Below are positions 42,067-50,806 of a stretch of DNA of 64,000 nt, one piece after another. Every line of letters starts with the position of its first letter. The first letter of the stretch is position 1. A program made the position numbers and the translations under genes. Source of the stretch: Celeribacter baekdonensis (GTDB lineage Bacteria; Pseudomonadota; Alphaproteobacteria; Rhodobacterales; Rhodobacteraceae); NCBI RefSeq assembly GCF_003047105.1, contig NZ_CP028475.1, forward strand, positions 2,976,001-3,040,000, read 5' to 3'. The notes beneath the pieces were generated by a model. That model was not told the DNA's origin and searched no databases. It was given only the letters and a program-made list of their open reading frames with translations.

Positions 42067-43988
42067 TCGGTTGTTCCGTCCGTTGTCTCGCCCGCAGTCT
42101 CATCGACGGCGGCCTCAGGGGCCGCCTCGGTGGGCTCATCTGTGGCACCTGCGCCATCTTCAGTCGCGGCTTGTTCGGTCTCATCGCCAATGAGTTTGAA
42201 CTCAATGCGTCGGTTCGCCTCACGGCCCTCTTCGGTCGCATTGTCGCCAATTGGATTGGCCTCGCCATAGCCCTTGGCGGTAAAGCTCACCCCGGCCACA
42301 CGCCGCATCAAAAGCCCGTCCAAAACGGCGTTTGCGCGTTGCGCTGATAGGTTGAGGTTCATTTCCTCACCACCCTGACTGTCACTATATGCGCCGATTT
42401 CCATTTCGACGTTTTCGCAGTCTTTCAGCGCCTCGGCAATATGGTCCACCGTCTCATTGGCGGCGGGGTTCAACTCCGTGGACCCCGGATCAAACACGAT
42501 CTTTGAGGCCACCAAAATTTGGTTCGCGTTTGCGACACATTCCGCTGGCGTCGGCAGGTTCAGAACCGGATCGAGTTTGCGGATATAGTCGACGGAGATG
42601 TTGAAGTTCTGCCCCTCGCCCAATTTCTCTGACAACAGTCCGGCGATGGCAGCTTTGGCATTTGGATCCCCGGTTTGGCCACGCACATCAACGGTGTTGG
42701 CGGTCATGGTGACGGAGCCTTGGTTGAGCTTTGAGAGCGCTTCAATGGCGGCCATGGCGCGCACGGACCAGCCCACGGGCAAGCTGTCGTCCACGCGCAT
42801 TGCCGAATAGACGGATTGTGCGCCAAAGGCGGCGCTGGCCAAAGCTTCGGTGGCCAATCTGCTGCGTTCATCTGCGATCCGGCCGCGCAATTGGGTCTGG
42901 CCTTCGGGCGAGCGCGTCACGGTGAATTCGGGGCGGGCGTTTTCTGCCTCTGCCACTTCTGGTTCGGGCAAAATGCTGTGCAAGGTGAAGGTCGGCGGCA
43001 GGTCCGCTTCCAATTCCCCAACCACTTTGTCAAACAGCGATTCAGAGATGCCTTGGGTCGCGATCAGGCTGACATCGCCGTCCGAGAAAGTGACCGATCC
43101 GCTGCCCAATTCTTGTAGCGCGCGCATCCCGGTTTCGACCGCTTGCGCCCATTGCGCCGAAGGCGCGCCAAGCCCGATGGTGCAATTTGGGTCAACGATG
43201 CCTGCGGCGCGCGCTGCGGCGGTGATCCGGGCAAGACCTTGCGGGGTTTCGGCGGCGCAGGCGTCAAACCGCGGGCCAGTCTCATCAATCAAAAACCGCA
43301 CGGTGAACGGCGTGATCACCGGGCGCGGTGCCGATATTTCAATCGTCACGGGAATGGACTTTGGCCGTTCCGCTTTGAGGGATTTCTCAAAAGATGCCTT
43401 TTGCGCCTTGCTGTCTGCAAGGGCTGTGACGGTGATTTTGTCGGCGGCCAAGGAAATTTTGGAGCGCGGCAAAAGGCCGATGGCCTCTAGGCCAAACTCC
43501 ATTGCTGCATCCCAGTGCTCGGGGCTTGGATAATCCGCCTTTTCGAGAAAATCAGCGATCGACCCGGTGCTTCCGGCCTTTTTCAACAGGTCAATGAATT
43601 TCGGATGATCCCAAGACGACGGCACCAGTCCGATCAAAGAAATGCCATCGTCATTGCGCAGGATTTCGATGGAAAAGCGCGGGGCCGGGATGGCCTCTTT
43701 TTGGACCACGCTCATCACATTCATCACCCGCGCGGGGTCGACCACATGGCCTGCGGCCCTCTGTGCGGCCAATTGGGTTTGCTCGTCGGGAGCGATGCCT
43801 GTCAGGACAATTTGCAACCCATCGCCTTGAACATCCACCCAATCATAACCGCGCAGGTTCATTTGGTTTTCAACCGCATGGGTCGACGTCGTTTCAATCG
43901 TGCGGGCGCCAATGGCGGCGGCGGCCAGACTTAGGACGGCTCCGGTGAGAATGGCGGCGAGGATGGGTAAAAACTGTGTAATCCGCAT
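42063..43988 (-). CDS. OmpA family protein with BON-type repeats
   Basis: 641 residues. N-terminal signal or anchor (about residues 7-30), then BON-like alpha/beta repeats (first about residues 47-95; more at about 220-470), and a C-terminal OmpA/Pal peptidoglycan-binding domain (about residues 490-600; FDPGSTELNP, NLSAQRANAV, NRRIEF). It ends with an unusual 40-residue acidic Glu/Ala/Thr tail. Layout resembles mycobacterial ArfA-type proteins. It may tie the inner membrane to the cell wall. First gene of the pair with the coiled-coil protein. Confidence 0.85.
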   Translation of the reverse strand: MRITQFLPILAAILTGAVLSLAAAAIGARTIETTSTHAVENQMNLRGYDWVDVQGDGLQIVLTGIAPDEQTQLAAQRAAGHVVDPARVMNVMSVVQKEAIPAPRFSIEILRNDDGISLIGLVPSSWDHPKFIDLLKKAGSTGSIADFLEKADYPSPEHWDAAMEFGLEAIGLLPRSKISLAADKITVTALADSKAQKASFEKSLKAERPKSIPVTIEISAPRPVITPFTVRFLIDETGPRFDACAAETPQGLARITAAARAAGIVDPNCTIGLGAPSAQWAQAVETGMRALQELGSGSVTFSDGDVSLIATQGISESLFDKVVGELEADLPPTFTLHSILPEPEVAEAENARPEFTVTRSPEGQTQLRGRIADERSRLATEALASAAFGAQSVYSAMRVDDSLPVGWSVRAMAAIEALSKLNQGSVTMTANTVDVRGQTGDPNAKAAIAGLLSEKLGEGQNFNISVDYIRKLDPVLNLPTPAECVANANQILVASKIVFDPGSTELNPAANETVDHIAEALKDCENVEMEIGAYSDSQGGEEMNLNLSAQRANAVLDGLLMRRVAGVSFTAKGYGEANPIGDNATEEGREANRRIEFKLIGDETEQAATEDGAGATDEPTEAAPEAAVDETAGETTDGTTE

Positions 43989-44052
43989 GGGCTGCGCTGG
44001 CCTATTTATTCAAATTGGCCTTTGTCTTAGGGGCATATGGCCTTTGCTGCAA

Positions 44053-45018
44053 TCAAAGGAACACAGATACGGCAAGAAACAGCGCAGCCAAAAGCCCCGT
44101 ATCGCGGTTGGAACGGAACAGTTTGAGACACATGTCCGGGTTTTCGGTGTCAAGTTTGGTCATTTGCCACGTCATATGAAGCCCCATCGCCCAAGGTGCG
44201 CCCAAGGCGACGACAAGCGCCAAAACCGAGCGGTCCACAAGGGCCTCAACCACGCCCGCCCCCATCAACACAACGGTGATGACCAAAAACCGTCTGAGCC
44301 AAAGCGCCGTGTTGTCGCCAAAGAGCCGGGCGGTGGATTTGACGCCGATCATCGCATCGTCGTCTTTGTCTTGGTGGGCGTAGATCGTATCGTAGAAAAT
44401 CGTCCACGCGATCCCGGCGAAATAGAAAAAGAACGGAGCGGCGCTCAGGCGACCGGACACGGCAGCATAGGCCAAAATCGCGCCCCAGTTGAAAGCGATG
44501 CCCAAAAACACCTGCGGCCACCAGGTAAACCGTTTGGCAAAAGGGTAGATCATTACGGGGAGGAGGGAGAGGAACCCCAGCGCAATCGCCAGCTTGCCAA
44601 AACTCAACAGGATCACAAGCGCGATCAGAGTTTGGAGCACCATCCAGATCGCCGCTTGTTTGACGGTGACTTGGCCCGAGGGGATCGGGCGGCTTTTGGT
44701 GCGCTCGACTTTGCCGTCAAAATTGCGGTCTGAGATGTCATTCCATGTGCATCCGGCGCCACGCATCAACCACGCGCCCAAAGCGCAGCCGATCATGATC
44801 CACAGCGTGCGCAGCCCAAACGTTCCGGTTTCCGCCGCCGCCAACAACGCCCCCCACCAACAGGGGAGCAGGAGCAACCAGGTGCCAACGGGCCGATCCG
44901 CCCGTGAGAGGCGCAAATAGGGCCGGGTCCATGCGGGCGCATGAGTATCGACCCAATTGCCTTTGACAGCGTCAAAAACCTGTCCACTCGTCTCTGGTGC
45001 TTTTGGTGTGTCGATCAT
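44053..45018 (-). CDS. ubiA: 4-hydroxybenzoate octaprenyltransferase
   Basis: 321 residues with about nine helices. Both aspartate-rich prenyl-diphosphate motifs are present: NDISDRNFDGKVERTKSRP and YDTIYAHQDKDDD. It attaches the polyprenyl tail to 4-hydroxybenzoate in ubiquinone synthesis, in the inner membrane. The ATG is only 11 bases from the divergent rsmE ATG; a later start is possible, since the first 40 residues precede the conserved core. Confidence 0.93.
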   Translation of the reverse strand: MIDTPKAPETSGQVFDAVKGNWVDTHAPAWTRPYLRLSRADRPVGTWLLLLPCWWGALLAAAETGTFGLRTLWIMIGCALGAWLMRGAGCTWNDISDRNFDGKVERTKSRPIPSGQVTVKQAAIWMVLQTLIALVILLSFGKLAIALGFLSLLPVMIYPFAKRFTWWPQVFLGIAFNWGAILAYAAVSGRLSAAPFFFYFAGIAWTIFYDTIYAHQDKDDDAMIGVKSTARLFGDNTALWLRRFLVITVVLMGAGVVEALVDRSVLALVVALGAPWAMGLHMTWQMTKLDTENPDMCLKLFRSNRDTGLLAALFLAVSVFL

Positions 45019-45029
45019 ATGTTTGCTCC

Positions 45030-45767
45030 ATGAGCCAAGAACAGTTTCAGGCGAAGATCCGCCTCTATGTAGATCACCCTCTGGCCGAGGGGCAATCCAT
45101 TCCTCTGGAGAGGGATCAGGCGCATTACCTTTTTGGGGTGATGCGACAGGCGGAGGGGTCGTATGTCGCGCTGTTCAATGCGCGCGATGGCGAATATGTG
45201 GCGGAGATCACGCAGGCGGGCAAACGCGGCGGGGAACTGACCTGTCGGGTGCAAACCAAACCGTTGCAACTGCCGCCCGATCTCTGGCTGTTGTTTGCGC
45301 CGATCAAAAAGGCGCGCACTGATTTTATTGTCGAAAAGGCCACCGAGATGGGCGCAAAACGCATTGTGCCCGTGCAGACCGAGTTTACCAATTCGGAGCG
45401 CATTCGTCAGGATCGGTTGCAAGCTCATGCCGTTGAGGCGGCTGAACAATGCGGTGGAACCTATGTGCCCGAAGTGGCTGATCTGCACCGATTGGACCGG
45501 ATGTTGGCCGAGTGGGACCCGGAGCGCCAGATTATGTTTTGCGACGAAAGCCTCGTGGGCGCGGCCGAAGCCCTGGGCGATGTCAAAGGTGGCAAATGGG
45601 CGATTCTGATTGGCCCTGAGGGCGGATTTTCCGACGCCGAGCGCAAACGCCTGCACGCGCTGCCTTTTACCCATGCCGTCTCCCTCGGTCCGCGCATCTT
45701 GCGTGCAGACACCGCCGCCGTCGCCGCTTTGACGGTCTGGCAAACCCTCCTTGGAGATTGGTCCTGA
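45030..45767 (+). CDS. rsmE: 16S rRNA (uracil1498-N3)-methyltransferase
   Basis: 245 residues. N-terminal PUA-like domain (KIRLYVDHPL) and C-terminal SPOUT knot with IGPEGGFSDAER and LGPRILRADTAAVAAL, the SAM-binding trefoil of RsmE. It methylates U1498 of 16S rRNA. The ATG at 45030 is divergent from ubiA. TGATG overlap with the next gene. Confidence 0.93.
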   Translation: MSQEQFQAKIRLYVDHPLAEGQSIPLERDQAHYLFGVMRQAEGSYVALFNARDGEYVAEITQAGKRGGELTCRVQTKPLQLPPDLWLLFAPIKKARTDFIVEKATEMGAKRIVPVQTEFTNSERIRQDRLQAHAVEAAEQCGGTYVPEVADLHRLDRMLAEWDPERQIMFCDESLVGAAEALGDVKGGKWAILIGPEGGFSDAERKRLHALPFTHAVSLGPRILRADTAAVAALTVWQTLLGDWS

Positions 45768-46273
45768 TGCGACCCGAGGTCAAAGCGATGCTGTGGCGCT
45801 GGCGCGAGGTTGCCGTGGCGCTCGCCGTTGTGGCGCTTTTGGGCTGGTGGGCGGTGTCCTCTTTTGGCGTGATGCGCTGGATCGCCTTGGGATTTACCGG
45901 ACTGGCTGTTGTTTTTGCGGTGGCTGCCGTGCAGCGCGCGCGTTTTGCCCATAAGGGCGATGGTTATGGCTCGGTCGAGGTGGATGAGGGCGTGGTCAGC
46001 TATTTCACCCCCTACACCGGCGGGCAGGTCGAGATTGACGCCATGACCTGCGTGACCTTGCTCCCGGCCCTCAAAGGTCCGGCGCATTGGCAATTTGACG
46101 CGCCCGGACAGGCGCCGCTTTTGATCCCGCTGGATGCGTTTGGGGCGGATCGGTTGTTTGACGTCTTTGTTACGCTTGATGGGATTGAGACCGAAAAAAT
46201 GCTGCGCCAAATCAAACAGACGCCTGATCATCCGGTTGTGATCTGGCGGAAACGCACAGCGCTTCTGCGCTGA
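45767..46273 (+). CDS. Conserved membrane protein, unknown function
   Basis: 168 residues. Two adjacent membrane helices near the N-terminus (about residues 15-58), then a soluble C-terminal part with a beta-rich look (GSVEVDEGVVSYFTPYTGGQ, LIPLDAFGADRLFDVFVTLD). Translationally coupled to rsmE and upstream of gshA. I do not recognise a family; the C-terminal half is suggestive of a small beta-sandwich or PH-like fold. Confidence 0.75.
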   Translation: MRPEVKAMLWRWREVAVALAVVALLGWWAVSSFGVMRWIALGFTGLAVVFAVAAVQRARFAHKGDGYGSVEVDEGVVSYFTPYTGGQVEIDAMTCVTLLPALKGPAHWQFDAPGQAPLLIPLDAFGADRLFDVFVTLDGIETEKMLRQIKQTPDHPVVIWRKRTALLR

Positions 46274-46366
46274 GATGCGAACCGAATGATGGCCTTCGCA
46301 TTGACTTCATGGCCCTCTTGACCCAAGTCTACCGAACTGAATTCAACGCTTCGGAGTAGCCCCCAC

Positions 46367-47736
46367 ATGTCCATTCCCCAATCCGGCGGAGGTTTGATCG
46401 AAAGCCATGACGATCTGGTCAACTTTTTCGCAGAAGGCTGCAAGCCCCGCGAAAATTGGAAAATCGGCACCGAGCATGAAAAGTTCGGCTATTGCAAAGA
46501 CACGCTGAATCCTTTGCCCTACGCGGGTGACCGCTCGATCAAAGCGCTGCTTGAGGGGTTGCAGGATCGGTTCGGTTGGGACCCGGTGTTTGAAGGCGAA
46601 CATCTGATTGGTCTGACGCTCAATGGTGCGAATGTGTCGCTTGAGCCGGGGGGCAGTTGGAATTGTCCGGCGCACCTTTGGACACAATCCACCAGACCTG
46701 CGACGAGGTGAACGAACATCTGCGCGAAGTGCAATCGGTCGCTGACGAGATGGGGGCGCGCTTTATTGGGCTGGGCATGGCACCGCATTGGACCCATGAT
46801 CAGATGCCGTTGATGCCCAAGGGCCGCTACAAATTGATGGACGCCTATATGGGCAAGGTCGGGACCACCGGCACCCAGATGATGCGCCGCACCTGTACGG
46901 TTCAGGTGAACCTTGATTTCTCCTCCGAAGCCGACATGGTGCAAAAATTCCGCACTGCTTTGGCGTTGCAACCTGTTGCCACCGCCTTATTTGCCAATTC
47001 GCCCTTTATGGAGGGCAAACTCAACGGTCATAAATCATGGCGCTCTAAAGTTTGGCGTCACCTCGACCCGTCGCGCACTGGCATGTTGCCGTTTGTGTTT
47101 GAAGACGGGATGAGCTTTGAGCGCTACACCGAGTATGCCCTCGATGTGCCGATGTATTTCGTCTACCGCGATGGCAAATATATCGACGCGCTGGGCATGT
47201 CGTTCCGCGATTTCTTAAAGGGCAAATTGCCCGCTTTGCCGGGTGAAAAACCAACGCTCTCTGATTGGGCGGATCACCTCACCACGCTGTTCCCTGAGGC
47301 GCGGATCAAACAATATATGGAAATGCGCGGCGCCGATGGCGGGCCTTGGCGGCGTTTGTGCGCGCTTCCTGCCTTCTGGGTTGGCTTGATGTATGACCAA
47401 AACGCGCTGGATGCGACGACCGACCTGATCAAAGGCTGGACGCCGGAGTTCCGTGAGAACCTGCGTGTCGCGTCCTCCGTCGAGGGGCTTCAGGCCGAGG
47501 TGGATGGGGTCAAAATGATCGACCTCGCGCGCGAATGTGTGTCGATTGCCGAAGCGGGCCTGAAAGCACGCGCCTGCCCCGGTGCTGGTGGATTGGTGCC
47601 GGATGAAACCCATTTCTTGAACGCACTCAAAGAGAGCATTGAGACCGGTCATGCCCCGGCCGACGAACTTATCGAGAAGTTCGAAGGCGAGTGGAATGGC
47701 GATGTGACCAAAGTGTTTGGTGAATATTCCTACTGA
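46367..47736 (+). pseudogene. gshA: Glutamate--cysteine ligase (gshA), frameshifted in this sequence
   Basis: The first 114 residues read from 46367 (MSIPQSGGGLIESHDDLVNF, WKIGTEHEKFGY) and stop at 46711. The rest of the enzyme continues in another frame to 47736. Adding one G to the six-G run at 46648-46653 restores LEPGGQLELSGAPLDTIHQ and a single 456-residue proteobacterial/plant-type (GCS2-like) ligase. It makes gamma-glutamylcysteine, the first step to glutathione. Loss would remove glutathione synthesis, and the remainder is well preserved, so a sequencing error is more likely than a dead gene. Confidence 0.85.
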
Positions 47737-47758
47737 GACTTTTGAGGTTTCAAACATG

Positions 47759-47796
47759 AAAAATGCGGCAAACCGGATGGGTCTGCCGCATTTTTT
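47759..47796. terminator. Bidirectional rho-independent terminator
   Basis: AAAAATGCGGCA (47759-47770) pairs perfectly with TGCCGCATTTTT (47784-47795) around a 13-base loop. The U-tract is good in both directions. It lies between the convergent ends of gshA and the DUF805 gene and can end both transcripts. Confidence 0.88.
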
Positions 47797-47811
47797 CTTG
47801 CCATGGATGGC

Positions 47812-48237
47812 TTATTCACCGCGATTGACCGGCGGGATCGCACTGTCTGTGTAGCTCAGCGGAGCCTCTTCGCCGGTGATCGGGTCAGGGCCAAACCGGT
47901 TCGGACCGGATGTGCCTTTGGAGACAGCCCAATAGAGAATGAGGAGGACCCCGACGAGCGGCACAAAGCCAATAAAATACCACCACCCGGATTTATTCAC
48001 ATCATGCAAACGTCTTACGAGGACTGAAAGCGACGGTAGAATGATCGCGATAGAGGCAACAGTATAGAAAATCGGCGGCAAACCCAGATTGGATGCGAGC
48101 ACGATATCAAGTGCCAACGTGCCGAAGGCGGCGAGAAGGGTAAACAGAGTGAAATACCAATATTCTGAGCGTGAGGCGCGGCCACTGAAGGTGATGTATT
48201 TCGAGAAACAGGTTTTGATTGCAGTTAAAAAAGTCAT
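47812..48237 (-). CDS. DUF805 family membrane protein
   Basis: 141 residues with about four helices. DUF805 hallmarks: FSGRASRSEYWYF near the N-terminus and VRRLHDVNKSGWWYF in the middle, ending GPNRFGPDP. Function unknown; members are small inner-membrane proteins. A paralogue lies 77 bases upstream on the same strand. Confidence 0.85.
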   Translation of the reverse strand: MTFLTAIKTCFSKYITFSGRASRSEYWYFTLFTLLAAFGTLALDIVLASNLGLPPIFYTVASIAIILPSLSVLVRRLHDVNKSGWWYFIGFVPLVGVLLILYWAVSKGTSGPNRFGPDPITGEEAPLSYTDSAIPPVNRGE

Positions 48238-48313
48238 GTCATCTTTCCAAATAGAGTCTGATGCGACCTTTTTCTGATCTTACTGCGCCCGACAAGGGGA
48301 AAAATACGCCTGA

Positions 48314-48823
48314 TTACACGGTTTTTCCCAAAACGCGCGTTTTGTAATACTCTTGGATTTCCCGGCGACGGGCGTCTTCAAGCTCCTCTGAAGTGGCCCC
48401 GCTCACATCCGGCACGCGCATCAACGCAGCATAGGCTGAGTTTGAAGAGGAACCATTGCCCCACCGTTGATTGCCGCCATTCGGTGGCGGCCCCCATCTG
48501 TTGTCGCGGGCGTTGGACGGTGTGATGTAAAAGAACAACAGGACAAACGAACCAAAGGGCACAAAGCAAAGCAGCAGCCAAAACCCCGATTTTCCAATGT
48601 CGTGCAATCGGCGGACTTGGAGCGAAAGGTTGGGGATGATGTTGAGGGCAAAAAACCACCAAAACAACGTGCCGCTTTTGGATAGGTCAATAAACAAAAG
48701 CCCGCAGACAATCGCGTAATATATTGAGAACCACCAAAATTCAGACCGCGATGCGCGGCCCGAAAAATTGAAGGCTCTGAAATAGCCGTTCTCAACGGCT
48801 TTCAATGGTCCAGCCATGGACAA
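48314..48823 (-). CDS. DUF805 family membrane protein
   Basis: 169 residues. Same fold as the downstream paralogue: FSGRASRSEFWWF, VRRLHDIGKSGFWLL, and NRWGPPP at the end of the core, plus about 45 extra C-terminal residues rich in Ser/Arg/Glu. Function unknown. A palindrome TTGACGTCAA lies about 30 bases upstream of its start (48853-48862). Confidence 0.85.
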   Translation of the reverse strand: MSMAGPLKAVENGYFRAFNFSGRASRSEFWWFSIYYAIVCGLLFIDLSKSGTLFWWFFALNIIPNLSLQVRRLHDIGKSGFWLLLCFVPFGSFVLLFFYITPSNARDNRWGPPPNGGNQRWGNGSSSNSAYAALMRVPDVSGATSEELEDARRREIQEYYKTRVLGKTV

Positions 48824-48905
48824 ACTCCCAACCCAGTGATGTCATGGTAAAATTGACGTCAAATCGGGACAGGAATGGGGCGCAAAGCGCTCTATTTTAC
48901 GGAAA

Positions 48906-49499
48906 TCAGCCTTTTTTGCCGATTTTTGTTTCTGTGCCGGCTTTCAGGCGGGCGATGTTGTCGCGATGTTTGTAGAAAATCAACGCGGTGAGCACCAACA
49001 CAAGGATCGCGCCGTGCAGGTGGTAAAACGCGGCTGTGTAAATCGGGGCCATCAGGGCGGCGACCAAGGCCGAGAGGCTTGAGTAGCGCGTCACCACGGC
49101 GACCAAAAGCCATGTGGCACAGGCCAAAAGCCCGACCGGGAGTGAGAGCGCCAAAAGTGTGCCAAGGAAAGTGGCTACGCCTTTGCCGCCTTTGAAGCGC
49201 AGGTAAAGCGGGTAGAGATGGCCCAACATGGCGCAAAGCCCAGCGACCCCGGCGGCCTGTTCGCCCACCAAAACCCGCGCCAAAATCACCGCCAAAGCGC
49301 CTTTGCCACTGTCGCCCAAAAGTGTGAGGAAGGCGGCCAATTTGTTGCCCGTGCGCAAAACATTGGTCGCGCCAATATTACCCGACCCGATTTGACGCAA
49401 ATCGCCCAGCCCAAACAGGCGCGCCATGACGATGCCAAAGGGGATTGACCCCACAAGATAGGCGATAAGCGCGGTGACAATCAGCATCATTAGCGTCAT
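48906..49499 (-). CDS. plsY: Glycerol-3-phosphate acyltransferase PlsY
   Basis: 197 residues with five or more helices. The three conserved loops are present: GSIPFG, GSGNIGATNVLRTGNK and GGKGVATFLG. It acylates glycerol-3-phosphate from acyl-phosphate, the first step of phospholipid synthesis, in the inner membrane. It lies 41 bases downstream of the dihydroorotase-like gene, probably in the same transcript. Confidence 0.94.
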   Translation of the reverse strand: MTLMMLIVTALIAYLVGSIPFGIVMARLFGLGDLRQIGSGNIGATNVLRTGNKLAAFLTLLGDSGKGALAVILARVLVGEQAAGVAGLCAMLGHLYPLYLRFKGGKGVATFLGTLLALSLPVGLLACATWLLVAVVTRYSSLSALVAALMAPIYTAAFYHLHGAILVLVLTALIFYKHRDNIARLKAGTETKIGKKG

Positions 49500-49540
49500 C
49501 GGTGTTCTCCGTGGAAAATTAGGGGTCGCATCGCGGCGGT

Positions 49541-50806
49541 TTAGCCCTCAAACACCCTCAGCCCATCGACCCAGGTGCCGATGACTTTGCCCTGCATCCG
49601 CGCGCCATCAAAGGGGGTATTTTTCGATTTCGAGCGTAATTTGAACCGGTCCAGCACAAAAGGCGCATCGGCATCAAACAGCACCAGATCGGCGGGTGCC
49701 CCCTCTGAGAGCCGCCCCGAGGCCAGCCCCATGCGATTGGCAGGGTTCAGCGCCATCGCGCGGAACAACTGCGGCAGGCTGAGCTGATCCGAATGATAAA
49801 GGCGCAGCGCCGCAGGCAGCAGCGTTTCAAGCGCGACTGCACCCGAGGCCGCCTCTTCAAACGGCAAGCGTTTGCTTTCCTCATCCTGCGGTGTGTGCAT
49901 CGACGAGATCACATCAATCAACCCGGAGGCAACGCCCTCAACCATCGCCAAGCGGTCATCTTCGGATCTGAGCGGCGGTTTGACTTTGAAAAAGGTGCGG
50001 TAGTCGCCAACATCGAGATCATTGAGTGTCAGGTGGTGAATCGACACGCCTGCGGTGACATCAAACCCGTTTTGTTTCGCACGGTCCAAGGCGGGCAGGG
50101 CGCGTGCTGTCGTCAATTGATCAAAGTGATAGCGCACGCCAGTCATCTCGATCAGCGCCAAATCCCGATCCAATCCCATCCGTTCGGCCATGGGTGACAC
50201 GGCGGGCAAGCCGCGCAGGGTGGCGAATTTGCCCGATGTCACGGCGGCCCCTTTGGACAGGCCGGGCTCTTGCGGGTGACCGATCACCAGCGCGCCACAA
50301 GAGCGGGCATAGGTCAGCGCGCGCTGCAACACTTTGGTGTCCTCAACCACATGATCACAATCGGTAAAAGCCACGGCACCCGCGTCCAACATGAAACCGA
50401 TTTCAACCATCTCACGGCCTGCGCGCCCCTTGGTCAGCGCGGCCATATGTTTGACTTTTACAATGGCGTCTTCTGCGGCCCGGCGTTGGACGAATTCCAA
50501 CACTTCGGGGGTGTCAATCGCGCTTTGGGTGTCAGGCCGGGTGATCATCGTGGTCACACCACCTGCCGCCGCGGCACGACCTGCGGAGGCAAAACTTTCC
50601 TTGTGACGCTCGCCCGGTTCCGACACTTTCACCCCAAGGTCCACGATCCCTGGCGCAAGATATTTGCCAGCGCAATCAATGCTTTCGCCCCGTGGCGGCG
50701 TGCCCGTACCACTTTCGGCAATCACATCGCCTTCCATACGAAGCCAGCCCAGATCATCGGTCAAGGTTTCGGGGTTGATCAGACGCGCATTGGTGAAAAT
50801 CGTCAT
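49541..50806 (-). CDS. pyrX: Non-catalytic dihydroorotase homologue (PyrX/PyrC'-like)
   Basis: 421 residues, full-length amidohydrolase fold similar to class I dihydroorotase, but most metal ligands are gone. The HxH motif is GVK (residues 58-60, in VDLGVKVSEPG), the second-site His is Gln230 (HFDQLT), and the TDH aspartate is Met303 (SSMHTPQ). Asp149 and His177 remain. Inactive homologues of this kind (PyrC'/PyrX in Pseudomonas) form the structural subunit of aspartate transcarbamoylase. It sits in one operon with pyrB, which fits. A working dihydroorotase must be encoded elsewhere. Confidence 0.85.
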   Translation of the reverse strand: MTIFTNARLINPETLTDDLGWLRMEGDVIAESGTGTPPRGESIDCAGKYLAPGIVDLGVKVSEPGERHKESFASAGRAAAAGGVTTMITRPDTQSAIDTPEVLEFVQRRAAEDAIVKVKHMAALTKGRAGREMVEIGFMLDAGAVAFTDCDHVVEDTKVLQRALTYARSCGALVIGHPQEPGLSKGAAVTSGKFATLRGLPAVSPMAERMGLDRDLALIEMTGVRYHFDQLTTARALPALDRAKQNGFDVTAGVSIHHLTLNDLDVGDYRTFFKVKPPLRSEDDRLAMVEGVASGLIDVISSMHTPQDEESKRLPFEEAASGAVALETLLPAALRLYHSDQLSLPQLFRAMALNPANRMGLASGRLSEGAPADLVLFDADAPFVLDRFKLRSKSKNTPFDGARMQGKVIGTWVDGLRVFEG

